Shown here one piece after another: positions 7,672 through 17,062 of a DNA stretch of 33,252 bases. The DNA lies in the NCBI GenBank assembly GCA_002726245.1, contig PBSM01000283.1, forward strand, positions 1 to 33,252, in the 5' to 3' direction. Each line of letters begins with the position of its first letter. Position 1 is the stretch's first letter. The notes beneath the pieces were generated by a model. The model was not told the DNA's origin and ran no database searches. It worked only from the letters and a program-made list of their open reading frames with translations. A program made the position numbers and the translations under genes. This DNA is from Planctomycetaceae bacterium (GTDB taxonomy: Bacteria > Planctomycetota > Planctomycetia > Pirellulales > Pirellulaceae).

Positions 7672-8997
7672 AATTCGCCACCGACCGCTGGCAATTCAGT
7701 ATCACCGACATGTTGCTTGTCACGACCGTGGTCGCGCTGGCAGTCATCTCGGTCCGCTCGTTTGAGCAGCCTATCTTCAGTGGTATGCTGAACACTTGCA
7801 TCTTGATCGTTGCGATCGGTCTCTTACAGCAAAGTCGGCTGATTTGGCGGGCGTTAGGTAGTGCAACGTCTGTCTCAGGCCGCGCGAGCACAACTTGCAA
7901 TTCGCGGCGGTTTGGCGAGTGCTCGTCGCTTTGCAGCTTCTTGGCGGGCTGGTGGTCGCTACGATCGGCTTCCAGCACATCATCGACACGGACCTGTTCT
8001 ACGGCAAGCAACTGTTTTCAGGAGTCGCGTTCGCCGCGGATGCGTGGTTCTTCATCTTGCTGTTGATCGGAATGAGAACCGCGCCACATTGCGCGATTGT
8101 ACGCTCGCCGTCGAGGCGGCTTCTCGATTGGGGTGGATGGGTTGCGGGAATCGTGCTGGCTGTCCTCGCATTGCATTGTTGCGCCCTTATCCCGTCCCTC
8201 GTGCATAGCGCAATCAACGGCGTCGAAGTCTCAATTCCCTATCGTATATCCAGCGGAATCATCTACGAGATGGATGTCGTTGGAAAGCAAACAGCGCTTA
8301 CAGTGCTGTAGCGGTTGGCGATAGGAGGGTTGCTCTTGGCGATGTTGGCAGTTGCCATGTTACGATTGTCAACCAAGCCGGCGATTTCACGGCGACTTCG
8401 TTGGTTCTCGGTCTGTGCAACAATCACACTTCTGCTAGTGCTGGTCGCCGCCAGTGGTTGGATTCGGCTGGTCGAGTTCTATCGACTTTCACCGCACCTT
8501 GCGACGAATCAACTGGAGTTGTCACTCGGATTCTGGATCGCGGGCGGTGGGCTCGTTCTGCTTACCGCATGCTGTATCAGTTACCGTCTGGTCAGCAGTC
8601 ATCCCCACAACCCGGTCTCACTTGTTTGGCGAAAGCACCGCTGTTTGCACGAGAATCGGCTCGTCTTCGGTGTGCTTGTGATCTGCGCTATCGATGGGAT
8701 GTTCAGCACAGGGCACGACATTGGTGACTGGAAGTAGTGGATCGAGTTATTCAGTTTCGCTTGGTTGTTCGAGCTGCTCCAAGAACCGACGGCGTATTCG
8801 GTGATTGTTACGCTGATCGTCTCGCTCGTGGGTCTTATCGGCTATCGAAGGCGTGCAGGCGAACAAGCGCTGAGCGAAACAAAAGAGATATCGATGCAGT
8901 CCTTCGCCTGTCTTCTGTTGTGGCTGGGATCTTGTTAGTCGCCATCGCTGATCTCACATTGTGGGCAAGCTTCGCCTACTGGCTTGTGGGATTCTAG
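7624..8997 (+). pseudogene. Decayed multi-pass membrane protein gene
   Basis: Hydrophobic segments continue across the region but in changing frames. The first frame (RWQFSITDMLLVTTVVALAV, from about 7690) shifts near 7860 into a second one (VALQLLGGLVVATIGF). That is cut by TAG at 8309-8311 and TAG at 8735-8737, then continues to about 8900 and shifts again into VVAGILLVAIADLTLW, ending at 8997. All pieces look like transmembrane helices of one protein of about 450 residues. The beginning overlaps the end of the hydrolase gene. I do not recognise the family. A less likely alternative is several small coupled membrane proteins, since GGAGG lies at 8324-8328 after the first stop. Start and exact shift points are approximate. 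Confidence 0.55.
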
Positions 8998-9083
8998 CGC
9001 GCTGCCATGGACTAGCGTCGTTTTTTGGCTGTGGTAGCCTATCAGCGTTGATCTGATAACAGACCACGAGAGAAGGAACACCG

Positions 9084-9905
9084 ATGCGTATTGCCGCCGT
9101 TCAAATGGATGTTTGTCTAGGTGATCCGCAGGAGAACTTGCGCGTTATTCAACAGAGGTTGGAAGAAGCGGCAGAGGCAGGAGCAAAGTTGACGATCTTC
9201 CCGGAGTGCGCGCTGACGGGTTACTGCTTCGATAGTCGTGAAGAAGTGTTGCCGTTTGCCGAGTCGGTCCCGGGGCCGAGTTGTGAGCGACTGGCGGAGA
9301 CCTGCAAGCGGCTGGATGTGTTTGCGGTCATGGGGATGTTGGAAGCGGCGGGCGACAAGCTGTTCAATGCGTGTGTGCTTGTCGGCCCGGAGGGTGTTGT
9401 CGCGAATTACCGCAAGATTCACTTGCCGTTTCTTGGCATTGACCGTTTCACTGATCCAGGTGATCAACCGTTTGCCGTGCATGATGCCGGTGGCGTTCGG
9501 ATTGGCATGAACATCTGCTACGATAGCTCGTTTCCCGAATCGGCCCGCGTGATGGCCTTGCAAGGTGCCGACTTAATCGCGCTGCCGACGAACTTTCCAC
9601 CGGGCGGCGAGTGTACCGCCGAGCATGTGATTAATACACGGGCGATGGAGAACAACGTCTATTACGCGTGTGTGAACCGCGTTGGAACCGAACGTGGCTT
9701 CAGCTTCATCGGTATGAGTAAGATCTGCGATCCAAGCGGCCGCGCCCTCGATGAGGCTCCACATACAGACGAGGCGATCCTTTACGCCGACATCGACGTC
9801 GAACGTGCACGCACCAAGAGAATCGTGCGCGTCCCAGATAAGCACATCATCGACCGCTTCGCAGACCGTCGCCCGGAGATGTATGGTCGCGTGTGCAAGG
9901 AATGA
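9084..9905 (+). CDS. Carbon-nitrogen hydrolase (nitrilase superfamily)
   Basis: The 273-residue cytoplasmic enzyme has the complete catalytic set: Glu41 in FPECALTGY, Lys111 in YRKIHLP, and Cys145 in [11 protein letters not shown]. It belongs with aliphatic amidase/omega-amidase/N-carbamoyl hydrolase-type members that cleave non-peptide C-N bonds. Substrate cannot be assigned. Length is typical. AAGGA lies 6 nt before the ATG. It runs convergently toward the metallopeptidase gene with about 28 nt between stops and has no obvious operon partner. Confidence 0.9.
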   Translation: MRIAAVQMDVCLGDPQENLRVIQQRLEEAAEAGAKLTIFPECALTGYCFDSREEVLPFAESVPGPSCERLAETCKRLDVFAVMGMLEAAGDKLFNACVLVGPEGVVANYRKIHLPFLGIDRFTDPGDQPFAVHDAGGVRIGMNICYDSSFPESARVMALQGADLIALPTNFPPGGECTAEHVINTRAMENNVYYACVNRVGTERGFSFIGMSKICDPSGRALDEAPHTDEAILYADIDVERARTKRIVRVPDKHIIDRFADRRPEMYGRVCKE

Positions 9906-9933
9906 GAGAGAGTCGGCGTCGGAGGAGCGGAGC

Positions 9934-10557
9934 TTACGAGATCGGCAACAGACGGGGACGGGCGATTCGCATCCCAAAGACGCGGCCGTAACGCTGCTCA
10001 ATAGCTGCGAAGTCGAGCCGCAGGAACTCGAACAACTCCTCGGGCGGCTGAAGCTTCAGCCAACGATCGGCTAGCACTGCCATGTGAGCGTCATATTCGG
10101 ATTGCGAGTGTGAGTGTGCATAGCAACGGCCGGAATGCCGCCGAAGATCGCCGTTGAATTCAGGGCTGATATGCCAAAGTTCGTGGAAGATGGTGATCAG
10201 CTTCTCACGGAAGTCCAGGTTCGTGAATCGCGGTAGGTAGACCGTGTAGATATAAAGCATCTCTCGGCCGTCGTTGTCAAAGACACGCTGCACGCGCATC
10301 GGCCTACCGCGGTACTCTCCAGTCAACGAACCGTCTTCGAATCGCAACGGAGTGAGAGAAGCTTGCATGCCGTGCATCACGGCTTTGCGAGTCTGAGCGA
10401 AGGCGAAGCCAATCCGATTGACGTCGATGTGCGCCAGCTCTGGTACATGCTGCGAAATGTCTGCGCAGATCGCTCGAACGCGATCGGTGATATTGAAGCC
10501 TTTTGGGACATGTCCCGTGCGTTGCTTCAGGTCGCGACGTCCTTGCCGCGTCGGCAT
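9934..10557 (-). CDS. Putative zinc metallopeptidase (phage-metallopeptidase-like)
   Basis: The 207-residue protein shows H125-E-L-W-H129 in a TIFHELWHISPEF context, followed by a His/Cys-rich stretch (RRHSGRCYAHSHSQSEYD, 139-156) that may give a third ligand. The layout recalls the small phage-type metallopeptidase family (PF18894-like), but the substrate is unknown. I prefer ATG 10557 with GGGAG 9 nt upstream over the GTG at 10593, which lacks a ribosome binding site. It follows rplQ by 51 nt on the same strand without a visible terminator, so it is probably read from the ribosomal operon. Confidence 0.72.
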   Translation of the reverse strand: MPTRQGRRDLKQRTGHVPKGFNITDRVRAICADISQHVPELAHIDVNRIGFAFAQTRKAVMHGMQASLTPLRFEDGSLTGEYRGRPMRVQRVFDNDGREMLYIYTVYLPRFTNLDFREKLITIFHELWHISPEFNGDLRRHSGRCYAHSHSQSEYDAHMAVLADRWLKLQPPEELFEFLRLDFAAIEQRYGRVFGMRIARPRLLPIS

Positions 10558-10608
10558 CTTGGAGAACTCCCGGTCTAGCGTGCGAGCCAGCACAGGCGGA
10601 GCCGAGGG

Positions 10609-11298
10609 CTAGTCTTGCGACTTCTCTTCGCTCGCATCGTCTGCGGCTGTCTCCGGCTCTGACGACTCGTCCGTCACTTCTTCTTCCGACTCTGCGGCCA
10701 CTTCATCGTTCTGATCTTCAGCGTCTGCCGCCGTGTCATCACCGAACGAAGGCTTCTCGCTGCGAACGGTTTCGCGATCGCGGACGCCTACGAACTCGAT
10801 GATCGCTTGAATTCCAGCATCGCCCAAACGGGGTTGAGCAACGCGAAGAATGCGAGTGTATCCGCCATCACGATCCGCGAAGCGGGGAGCAATTTCGTCG
10901 AAGAGGAGTTGGACGGCCTGCTTGTCGCCAAGCAGTTGTACGCATCGTCGCCGGGCAGCGACGGTTGGCGAAATCGCGTGGCACCACTTTTGCCACTCGT
11001 CGCTCGAACGCCACTGCTTCCATTCCGCACTTCCGCGTTCCGCATTCGTGGCGAACTGCTCGGCGTTCTCCTGATGCTTCAGAGACCGACGGGCGATCGT
11101 GATACAGCGTTCAACGAGCGGGCGGACTTCTTTCGCCTTGTGCAGCGTTGTGGTGACGCGTCCCTTCACTTTCGGAGCATTGTCATCAAGCTCGGCATCG
11201 CGTTCGGTGAGGATGAGACTGCTGGCAAGGTTCCGCAGCATCGCTCGACGGTGACTTGGGGAGCGGCCGAGTATTCGGCCTCGTCTTCGGTGTCGCAT
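10609..11298 (-). CDS. rplQ: Large-subunit ribosomal protein L17 (extended form)
   Basis: The N-terminus MRHRRRGRILGRSPSHRRAM and the segment FADRDGGYTRI (140-150) identify L17, which sits near the polypeptide exit in the 50S subunit. At 229 residues it is much longer than the usual 115-130. There is a short insertion at about 33-44, a Trp-rich insertion at about 76-113, and a strongly acidic Asp/Glu tail after residue 172. It follows rpoA by 41 nt, the normal alpha-operon order. Confidence 0.95.
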   Translation of the reverse strand: MRHRRRGRILGRSPSHRRAMLRNLASSLILTERDAELDDNAPKVKGRVTTTLHKAKEVRPLVERCITIARRSLKHQENAEQFATNAERGSAEWKQWRSSDEWQKWCHAISPTVAARRRCVQLLGDKQAVQLLFDEIAPRFADRDGGYTRILRVAQPRLGDAGIQAIIEFVGVRDRETVRSEKPSFGDDTAADAEDQNDEVAAESEEEVTDESSEPETAADDASEEKSQD

Positions 11299-11339
11299 GG
11301 CTCGTGTCGTATGTGTTGATTGTGTACTTGCTCTTGGAT

Positions 11340-12338
11340 CTAGAAGCGAGCCGGCTGTGCCGGGGGAACTCGCATTCCCAAGTGAAGTGCTAACTCGGTC
11401 AGCTTCTCCCGGACTTCAGTCAAAGTCGTGTCGCCGAAGTTGCGTACTTCCAGCAATTGGTCTTCGTTCCGTTGAACGAGGTCCCGGACGGTATTGATGT
11501 TTTCGGACTCTAAGCAATTCATCGCCCGAACCGAAAGCTGCAACTCAGCGAGGCTGAGATTCAGTTTTGACTCCAATGCCGCATCGGTTCCCGTGTTGGC
11601 TCCGACGCTGGGCGCGGAGAAGACCTTCGGACCAAGTTCGACATACTGAACGAACGGGTTGAGGTGCTTGCGAAGAATCTTGGCTGCTTCCACGAGTGCC
11701 ATCTCGGGATGCACCGAACCGTTGGTCCAGATCTCAACAATCAGCTTGTCGTAGTTGGTCTTCTGGCCAACACGAGTCTCCTCGACTTCATAGCGAACGC
11801 GAGTTACTGGGCTGAACACCGCGTCGATCGGAATGATTCCGATTTCGTGTTCGCCAACACTGTGCTCGGTAGCCGGTACATACCCGCGACCGTTTTCAAT
11901 CACCATTTCCATCATGAATGGAACGTCTTGAGTCAGAGTCGCTAGGAGGTGATCCTTATTGATGACTTCAACGTCGGCATCGGTTTGCACATCGGCACCG
12001 GTAATGATGCCAGCCTCCGTCTTCTCGACGGTAATCACACGAGTCGATTCGCTATGATTCTTTACAACTAACGCCTTCACATTTAGCACTAGATCCGTAA
12101 CGTCCTCCATCACACCCTCGATCGTGGAGAACTCATGCTGCGCGCCGCGGATCTTGATCTGAGTCACTGCACTACCTTCCAAGCTGGAAAGCAGGATACG
12201 ACGCAGGCTATTGCCGACCGTGACCCCAAAGCCACGCTCGAAAGGCTCGGCAGTGAACTTGCCGTAAGTTGATGAAAGAGAATCCTTCTCGCAAACCACC
12301 ACACTCGGTAGTTCCAGGCCACGCCATCGAATATGCAT
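11340..12338 (-). CDS. rpoA: DNA-directed RNA polymerase alpha subunit
   Basis: The 332-residue alpha subunit scaffolds RNA polymerase assembly and contacts activators and UP elements. The N-terminal domain carries [20 protein letters not shown] and [13 protein letters not shown]. The C-terminal domain (about 250-320) has [19 protein letters not shown], including the Arg equivalent to the E. coli UP-element contact. Two adjacent ATGs are possible. I chose 12338 because it lies 6 nt after GGAGG, while 12341 leaves only 3 nt. rpsD, often located just upstream, is not present. Confidence 0.97.
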   Translation of the reverse strand: MHIRWRGLELPSVVVCEKDSLSSTYGKFTAEPFERGFGVTVGNSLRRILLSSLEGSAVTQIKIRGAQHEFSTIEGVMEDVTDLVLNVKALVVKNHSESTRVITVEKTEAGIITGADVQTDADVEVINKDHLLATLTQDVPFMMEMVIENGRGYVPATEHSVGEHEIGIIPIDAVFSPVTRVRYEVEETRVGQKTNYDKLIVEIWTNGSVHPEMALVEAAKILRKHLNPFVQYVELGPKVFSAPSVGANTGTDAALESKLNLSLAELQLSVRAMNCLESENINTVRDLVQRNEDQLLEVRNFGDTTLTEVREKLTELALHLGMRVPPAQPARF

Positions 12339-12407
12339 CATATGCCTCCGTAGGAATCCCGTTGAATGAAACCAACAGGTCGCTTGCAGATCCTAGTTAA
12401 GAACGCG

Positions 12408-12788
12408 TTAGACTCGTCGCTTCTTGCGAGGGCGACATCCGTTGTGAGGGATCGGCGTGCAATCTTCGATCAGCTTCACATTCAGTCCCGCCGACTGCAA
12501 TGCGGTGATCGCGTTTTCGCGACCCGAGCCAGGTCCTTTGACACGTACTTCAACTTCTTTAACGCCAAATTTCATCGCTTTTTCCGCGGCTTGCTGGGCA
12601 GCACATTGACCCGCGAAAGGAGTACTCTTGCGACTCCCTTTGAAGCCGGACGTTCCTGCGCTCGCCCAACACAACGTGTCACCTTTTGTGTCGGTAATCG
12701 TCACCGTCGTATTGTTGAAAGTTGCCTTCACATGGGCGACTCCAACGGTCACGTTGCGACGTACTCGTCTCTTCTTCGTCTTAGCCAC
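12408..12788 (-). CDS. rpsK: Small-subunit ribosomal protein S11
   Basis: The 126-residue platform protein of the 30S subunit has the family core [20 protein letters not shown] and the basic C-terminus [10 protein letters not shown] chose the GTG start at 12786-12788 (giving [10 protein letters not shown]). It has AGGAG 9 nt upstream, whereas the TTG at 12797 directly abuts that Shine-Dalgarno sequence. It lies 55 nt after rpsM and 69 nt before rpoA. Confidence 0.96.
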   Translation of the reverse strand: MAKTKKRRVRRNVTVGVAHVKATFNNTTVTITDTKGDTLCWASAGTSGFKGSRKSTPFAGQCAAQQAAEKAMKFGVKEVEVRVKGPGSGRENAITALQSAGLNVKLIEDCTPIPHNGCRPRKKRRV

Positions 12789-12843
12789 CTGGAGCAACTC
12801 CTATTCGTTCATGTATCCCGGGTGCGGCAACCATTAGATCTGA

Positions 12844-13227
12844 CTAACGTAGATCCTTGACGCCCTTCTTACCGGCGACTGTTTTCTTTGGTCCCTTGCG
12901 AGTCCGAGCATTGGTGCGAGTGCGTTGACCACGCACTGGAAGTCCGATCCGGTGACGGACACCGCGATAGCACTTCACGTCGCGTAGTCGCGTGATGTTC
13001 TGTTGCAACTGCCGACGCAAAGGGCCCTCGACGACGTAGTCCCGCTCGAGCAACGCCGCCAAGCGGCCTAACTCGTCGTCGGCCAGATCACGAGCTCGCG
13101 TTTTCGGATCGATGCCAGCTTTGTGGCACAAGTCACGGGACGTTTGCTCTCCAACGCCGAACAGGTACGTCAGCGAGACGACAGTCGCTTTATCATTGGG
13201 AATATCAACACCAAGCAAACGAGGCAT
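12844..13227 (-). CDS. rpsM: Small-subunit ribosomal protein S13
   Basis: The 127-residue head protein of the 30S subunit contacts L5 across the bridge and P-site tRNA through its basic tail. It starts MPRLLGVDIPNDK. It carries the helix-two-turn-helix region, the CYRGVRHRIGLPVRGQRT motif, and a C-terminus rich in Lys and Arg. Length is usual. It follows rpmJ by 53 nt, as in most alpha operons. Confidence 0.97.
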   Translation of the reverse strand: MPRLLGVDIPNDKATVVSLTYLFGVGEQTSRDLCHKAGIDPKTRARDLADDELGRLAALLERDYVVEGPLRRQLQQNITRLRDVKCYRGVRHRIGLPVRGQRTRTNARTRKGPKKTVAGKKGVKDLR

Positions 13228-13280
13228 CTATCGGGTGCTCCTCACGACTAACCTAGGCAGATGGATACGGGACTCTAGGA

Positions 13281-13394
13281 CTAGCCTTGTCGTTGTTTGT
13301 GACGCGGGTTTGAGCAGATAACAAAGACGCGGCCTTTGCGACGCACTACCTTGCAGTTCTCACACATCCGCTTAACGCTGGTACGAACTTTCAT
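13281..13394 (-). CDS. rpmJ: Large-subunit ribosomal protein L36 (zinc-binding form)
   Basis: The 37-residue protein has the C-x2-C-x12-C-x4-H zinc ribbon (C11, C14, C27, H32) of the zinc-dependent L36 type. It starts at ATG 13394 ([11 protein letters not shown]). No strong Shine-Dalgarno is visible. infA, usually its upstream neighbour, is missing. A promoter-like sequence lies 37-66 nt upstream, so rpmJ may begin a separate transcript covering rpsM, rpsK, rpoA and rplQ. Confidence 0.96.
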   Translation of the reverse strand: MKVRTSVKRMCENCKVVRRKGRVFVICSNPRHKQRQG

Positions 13395-13430
13395 CTCGGT
13401 CGTTCCCGTTCGGGTCGAGTAAAGCGAGCC

Positions 13431-13460
13431 AGTATAAGCCTTTTTCGTTCTAGTCCACAA
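13431..13460 (-). promoter_or_regulatory. Candidate promoter for rpmJ-rpsM-rpsK-rpoA-rplQ
   Basis: On the minus strand, TTGTGG (13460-13455), an 18-nt spacer and TATACT (13436-13431) match a sigma70-type promoter. Transcription would start near 13424, about 30 nt before the rpmJ ATG. The 116-nt adk-rpmJ gap is the widest in this part of the cluster. Confidence 0.5.
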
Positions 13461-13510
13461 GGGCCAGTCGATACAGATTCTCGTCTGCAATACCCTTATC
13501 GGCTCACGAC

Positions 13511-14086
13511 TTAGTAGTTTTGGGCCTGCAACGCACAGGTCTTAATCACTTCAAATACTTCATCAGGGCTACCAGAACCGTCAAGCGACTGCAGCACGCC
13601 CGCTTGTTGGTAGTAGTTGACTAGCGGGTGGGTCTGCTCCGTGTAGACTTGCATCCGGTGCTTGATGGTCTCTGGAGTGTCGTCCGCTCTACCTTCCGCC
13701 TTGGCTCGCTGGAGCATTCGATCGGTCGCGAGCTGCTCGGGCACAACAAGTTCCATCGCTAAGCCGACTCGGTCACCACGCTCCACCAGCAGATTTTCGA
13801 GTAAGCCCGCCTGGTGGACCGTGCGCGGGATACCGTCAAAAATGCAACCCTGATTCGCCGAGGCGTCTTCCAATCGCTCGCGGACGAGGTCTATCACTAG
13901 TTCGTCCGGGACGAGATTCCCGTTATCAATGAGCTCGCCGACCTGCTTTCCCAAAGGGGTACCCTGGCGTTGGGCATCTCGCAAGAGTTCACCGGTGGCA
14001 ATGTGTTGCGAGCCAAGCAGCTCCGCCAATCTCTTGGACTGCGTCCCTTTGCCAACGCCTGGCCTGCCAATTAGCACGACATACAT
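13511..14086 (-). CDS. adk: Adenylate kinase
   Basis: The 191-residue enzyme interconverts ATP + AMP and 2 ADP. The P-loop is G7-R-P-G-V-G-K-G-T15. AMP-binding and hinge elements include [18 protein letters not shown] and the Arg-containing [13 protein letters not shown]. The LID is short and has no zinc Cys set, as in short-type kinases. I start at ATG 14086 because GAGG lies 5 nt upstream and an N-terminal extension from 14152 would be foreign to the family. The gene sits in its conserved place after secY. Confidence 0.96.
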   Translation of the reverse strand: MYVVLIGRPGVGKGTQSKRLAELLGSQHIATGELLRDAQRQGTPLGKQVGELIDNGNLVPDELVIDLVRERLEDASANQGCIFDGIPRTVHQAGLLENLLVERGDRVGLAMELVVPEQLATDRMLQRAKAEGRADDTPETIKHRMQVYTEQTHPLVNYYQQAGVLQSLDGSGSPDEVFEVIKTCALQAQNY

Positions 14087-14170
14087 CACAGCCTCGTACG
14101 CGCTTCGAAAAGCACCGCTTCGGCAGCGGCCAACCGTTGGAACAACAGACAAAGCCCTCGTGGCTAACGC

Positions 14171-15547
14171 TTATCCTTCCAAGAGGCCTCGATAATTACG
14201 CATGACAAGGTGACTGTCAATTTTCTGCACCAAGTCAAACGCGACGCTTACGGCGATCAGCAGCCCGGTTCCACCGTAGAAACTGGCGATCGAAAAACTG
14301 ACACCCAGGGAGCCGGAAATGATCGTCGGCACAATTGCTACTAGGGCGAGGAAGCCTGCACCGACATACGTGATCCGGACCATCACCTTTTCGAGATAGT
14401 CCGCTGTCCGCTTTCCTGGGCGATAACCTGGAATGAACGTTCCGTAGTCCTTTAAGTTCTCCGCCATTTCCTTTGGGTTGAACGTGATCGCCGTCCAGAA
14501 GTAACAGAAGAAGTAAATCAGGGCTACGTAGCCGAGGTTGTAAGTGAACGACAGGCCACCGCCGAACATCCCAGCCAACTGGATGAATACATTCCGTCCT
14601 CCGTCCGACAACCAGCTTGCGCCAGCAAACGCACCGAACAGCATCGCCGGCAACATCAACAGGCTGCTGGCGAAGATAATAGGCATCACTCCAGCTTGAT
14701 TGATGCGCAACGGCAAGTACTGACGCGTGCCGCCGTAGACACGTCGGCCACGGACGTGCTTCGCGCTCTGCGTAGGAATTCGTCGCTGGCCCAGAGTGAT
14801 AAACACAACTCCGAATACCACCGCGACAAACAAACACGCCAGCACAATCAATGTTTCGATACCGGTCCGCGAACGGCTCAAGCCGACGAGTTCAAACTCG
14901 GCGTTCTTGATGAGTTCGAACAAAGCACTAGGCATCCGAGCGAGGATGCCGGCCATAATCAGCAAGCTAATTCCGTTGCCGATGCCGAACTCGTCGATCT
15001 GCTCGCCAAGCCACATCAGAAAGATAGTGCCACACGTCATTGTGAGCACTGCCGTCAGTTGCCAGCCGAAGTATAGACTTGTTGGGTCAGCAGGATCGCT
15101 GAGAAACGGTTCCGCGATCATGCTGACGCCACCACGTGGCTGTGTTACCGCGACCAGATAGAACCAACTCTGTATAAAGCACAAGACAACGGTCAGATAC
15201 CGTGTGTACTCGTTGATCTTCTTGCGACCGGTCTCCCCCTCCTTCTTCAATTCTTCGAGTGGTTTCCAGACGCTGCCGAGCAATTGAAAAATGATCGAGG
15301 CCGAAATGTAGGGCATGATGCCCAAGCCAAAGATCGTCGCCTTCTGCAGATCGCTAGCGGCGAACACCGCAACTTTGTCGATGAAATCGCCGAAGTTTCC
15401 TCCGCTGCTCTGTGACACAGCAGCTTGATCGATGATCGGCAAAGTGATCTGGAACCCGATGCGATAGATTCCGAGTAGCATCAGCGTCAGAAAAATCTTC
15501 TGACGCAGTTCCGGAATCGTAAAGACGACGCGAAGCTTCTCCCACAT
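14171..15547 (-). CDS. secY: Protein translocase channel subunit SecY
   Basis: The 458-residue inner-membrane protein forms the SecYEG channel for secretion and membrane insertion. The sequence shows about ten hydrophobic helices. It has the conserved early segment FGLGIMPYISASIIFQLL, the cytoplasmic loop SAKHVRGRRVYGG, and YFWTAITFNPKEMAENLKDYG followed by IPGYRPGKRT. Length is normal. It lies 83 nt after rplO and 84 nt before adk, the usual spc order; map is absent from the adk-rpmJ interval. Confidence 0.97.
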   Translation of the reverse strand: MWEKLRVVFTIPELRQKIFLTLMLLGIYRIGFQITLPIIDQAAVSQSSGGNFGDFIDKVAVFAASDLQKATIFGLGIMPYISASIIFQLLGSVWKPLEELKKEGETGRKKINEYTRYLTVVLCFIQSWFYLVAVTQPRGGVSMIAEPFLSDPADPTSLYFGWQLTAVLTMTCGTIFLMWLGEQIDEFGIGNGISLLIMAGILARMPSALFELIKNAEFELVGLSRSRTGIETLIVLACLFVAVVFGVVFITLGQRRIPTQSAKHVRGRRVYGGTRQYLPLRINQAGVMPIIFASSLLMLPAMLFGAFAGASWLSDGGRNVFIQLAGMFGGGLSFTYNLGYVALIYFFCYFWTAITFNPKEMAENLKDYGTFIPGYRPGKRTADYLEKVMVRITYVGAGFLALVAIVPTIISGSLGVSFSIASFYGGTGLLIAVSVAFDLVQKIDSHLVMRNYRGLLEG

Positions 15548-15630
15548 GATTCGATCCGTCCCTAGTCAGTTGAGGGCTATCGCACGTCCTATGAAGCAGC
15601 CAATCACGGGAATACGGTGGGGTTGGGAGC

Positions 15631-16131
15631 CTAGCTGCTGGCCTGTGCTTTCTTTTGCTTCTTCTTCTCTTCTACCGGCGTCCTGCCAGCGAGGATCACA
15701 ATTTCACCGCCCACCTTCTCGATCTTCTCACGAGCCGAGGTGCTGAATCGATGCGCCGAAACCTTCAGCTTCTTAGTCAACTCACCGTCACCGAGGATTT
15801 TTAGAATATCGTACCGGCTCTTGGCAAGAGACTTTTCTTGGAGCGTCTCCGGCGTGACATCATCGCCAGCACTGAAAGCATTCTCCAAATCCGAGACATT
15901 CACAACCGACACGGTCAGGGCGAATTTATTGTTGAAGCCTCGCTTGGGGATCCGCCGGACAAGCGGCATGCGCCCGCCTTCGAAGATTGGCAGAAGCGAG
16001 TGGCCGGCGCGCGAGCCTTGACCCTTGTGACCACGCCCGGACGTTTTGCCATGACCAGAACCTGGGCCGCGACCGATGCGTTTCCGCTTCTTGTTCTTGC
16101 TGATGCCGCGGTTGACGTCATTCAGTCTCAT
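15631..16131 (-). CDS. rplO: Large-subunit ribosomal protein L15
   Basis: The 166-residue 50S assembly protein has the typical glycine-rich, basic N-terminus ([21 protein letters not shown] in part) followed by the RIPKRGFNN motif. It ends in a Lys-rich tail. Its ATG overlaps the rpsE stop by 4 nt. That leaves no room for rpmD (L30), which normally lies here. Confidence 0.96.
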   Translation of the reverse strand: MRLNDVNRGISKNKKRKRIGRGPGSGHGKTSGRGHKGQGSRAGHSLLPIFEGGRMPLVRRIPKRGFNNKFALTVSVVNVSDLENAFSAGDDVTPETLQEKSLAKSRYDILKILGDGELTKKLKVSAHRFSTSAREKIEKVGGEIVILAGRTPVEEKKKQKKAQASS

Positions 16132-16616
16132 GACAAGGACACTCCTCGCAGCCGTTCGACATCTTGCTGCGTTCGTAATTTACTCAGCGCATCGAAGGTT
16201 GCCTTCACCAAAGTAATTGGATTATTCGTCCCGATGCTCTTGGTCAGAATGTTCTTGATGCCTGCTGCCTCGCAGACGGCTCGCACGGCTGCGCCAGCGA
16301 TGACGCCGGTACCCGGGCCAGCCGGCACCAGAATTACTCGGCCGGCACCGAAGCGACCGTTAATGGTGTGCGGGATCGTACCGTCTACGACCGACACCTC
16401 GATTTGCTCGCGCGAAGCTTGCTTGGTTGCCTTCTCGACACTCGGCGGAACTTCATTGGCTTTTCCATAGCCCCATCCGACTTTGCCGTTGCCATTGCCG
16501 ACAACCACCATGGCCGCAAAGCTGAATCGACGTCCGCCTTTCACGACGGCGGCACATCGACGGATCTTGATCGTTCGTTCGATATCTCCGCTCTGTGTAA
16601 TATCTGCTGTTGCCAC
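16128..16616 (-). CDS. rpsE: Small-subunit ribosomal protein S5
   Basis: The 162-residue protein acts in decoding fidelity and mRNA helicase activity of the 30S subunit. It has the double-stranded RNA-binding-like N-domain ([28 protein letters not shown]) and the ribosomal S5 C-domain ([15 protein letters not shown]). The start is GTG at 16614-16616 with GGAG 9 nt upstream. It is coupled to rplO through a 4-nt overlap. Confidence 0.97.
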   Translation of the reverse strand: MATADITQSGDIERTIKIRRCAAVVKGGRRFSFAAMVVVGNGNGKVGWGYGKANEVPPSVEKATKQASREQIEVSVVDGTIPHTINGRFGAGRVILVPAGPGTGVIAGAAVRAVCEAAGIKNILTKSIGTNNPITLVKATFDALSKLRTQQDVERLRGVSLS

Positions 16617-16645
16617 GACTTGGAACTCCGCTGAATGTGCTGTTG

Positions 16646-17014
16646 TTAGAGCGTGAGGCCTGCTTCGCGAGCGGCATCGGCCAGGGCCGCGATCCTCCCG
16701 TGGTACTTACCATGTCCGCGGTCCAATCGAACACCTTTGATACCGGCAGCCAAGGCTCGCTCGGCAATCGCCTTGCCGATTGCGGTTGCTGCGTCCTTGT
16801 TTCCGCCATAGGAGATGGACTCTCGCAAGCCCTTATCTCGCGTGCTGACGGAAACTAAGGTTTTCCTCCCGAAATCATCGATCAACTGGCAGCCAATATG
16901 CTTGGCCGTCCGCGAAATCGACATGCGCGGGCATTCCGCGTCGCCGCGCAATTTCTTGCGAACTCGAAACCGCCGACACTGCCGTTGCTTTGAAATGAAC
17001 TTGTTCTTGTCCAC
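16646..17014 (-). CDS. rplR: Large-subunit ribosomal protein L18
   Basis: The 122-residue 5S rRNA-binding protein of the central protuberance has the conserved RLSISRTAKHI-like segment (here PRMSISRTAKHIGCQLIDD) and the C-terminal VRLDRGHGKYHGRIAALADAAREAGL. The start is GTG with GGTGGAG just upstream. Its place between rplF and rpsE is the standard order. Confidence 0.97.
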   Translation of the reverse strand: MDKNKFISKQRQCRRFRVRKKLRGDAECPRMSISRTAKHIGCQLIDDFGRKTLVSVSTRDKGLRESISYGGNKDAATAIGKAIAERALAAGIKGVRLDRGHGKYHGRIAALADAAREAGLTL

Positions 17015-17062
17015 GACTCCACCTTGTTGTCTCGTGCGCCGTTGACCGGCACACCCTCTCGA

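Noticed and set aside
8309..8737. TAG recoding (stop read-through) in the membrane gene
   Set aside because: TAG ends other intact genes here (rpmJ, the cysteine desulfurase), and frameshifts also occur in the same gene, so decay is simpler.
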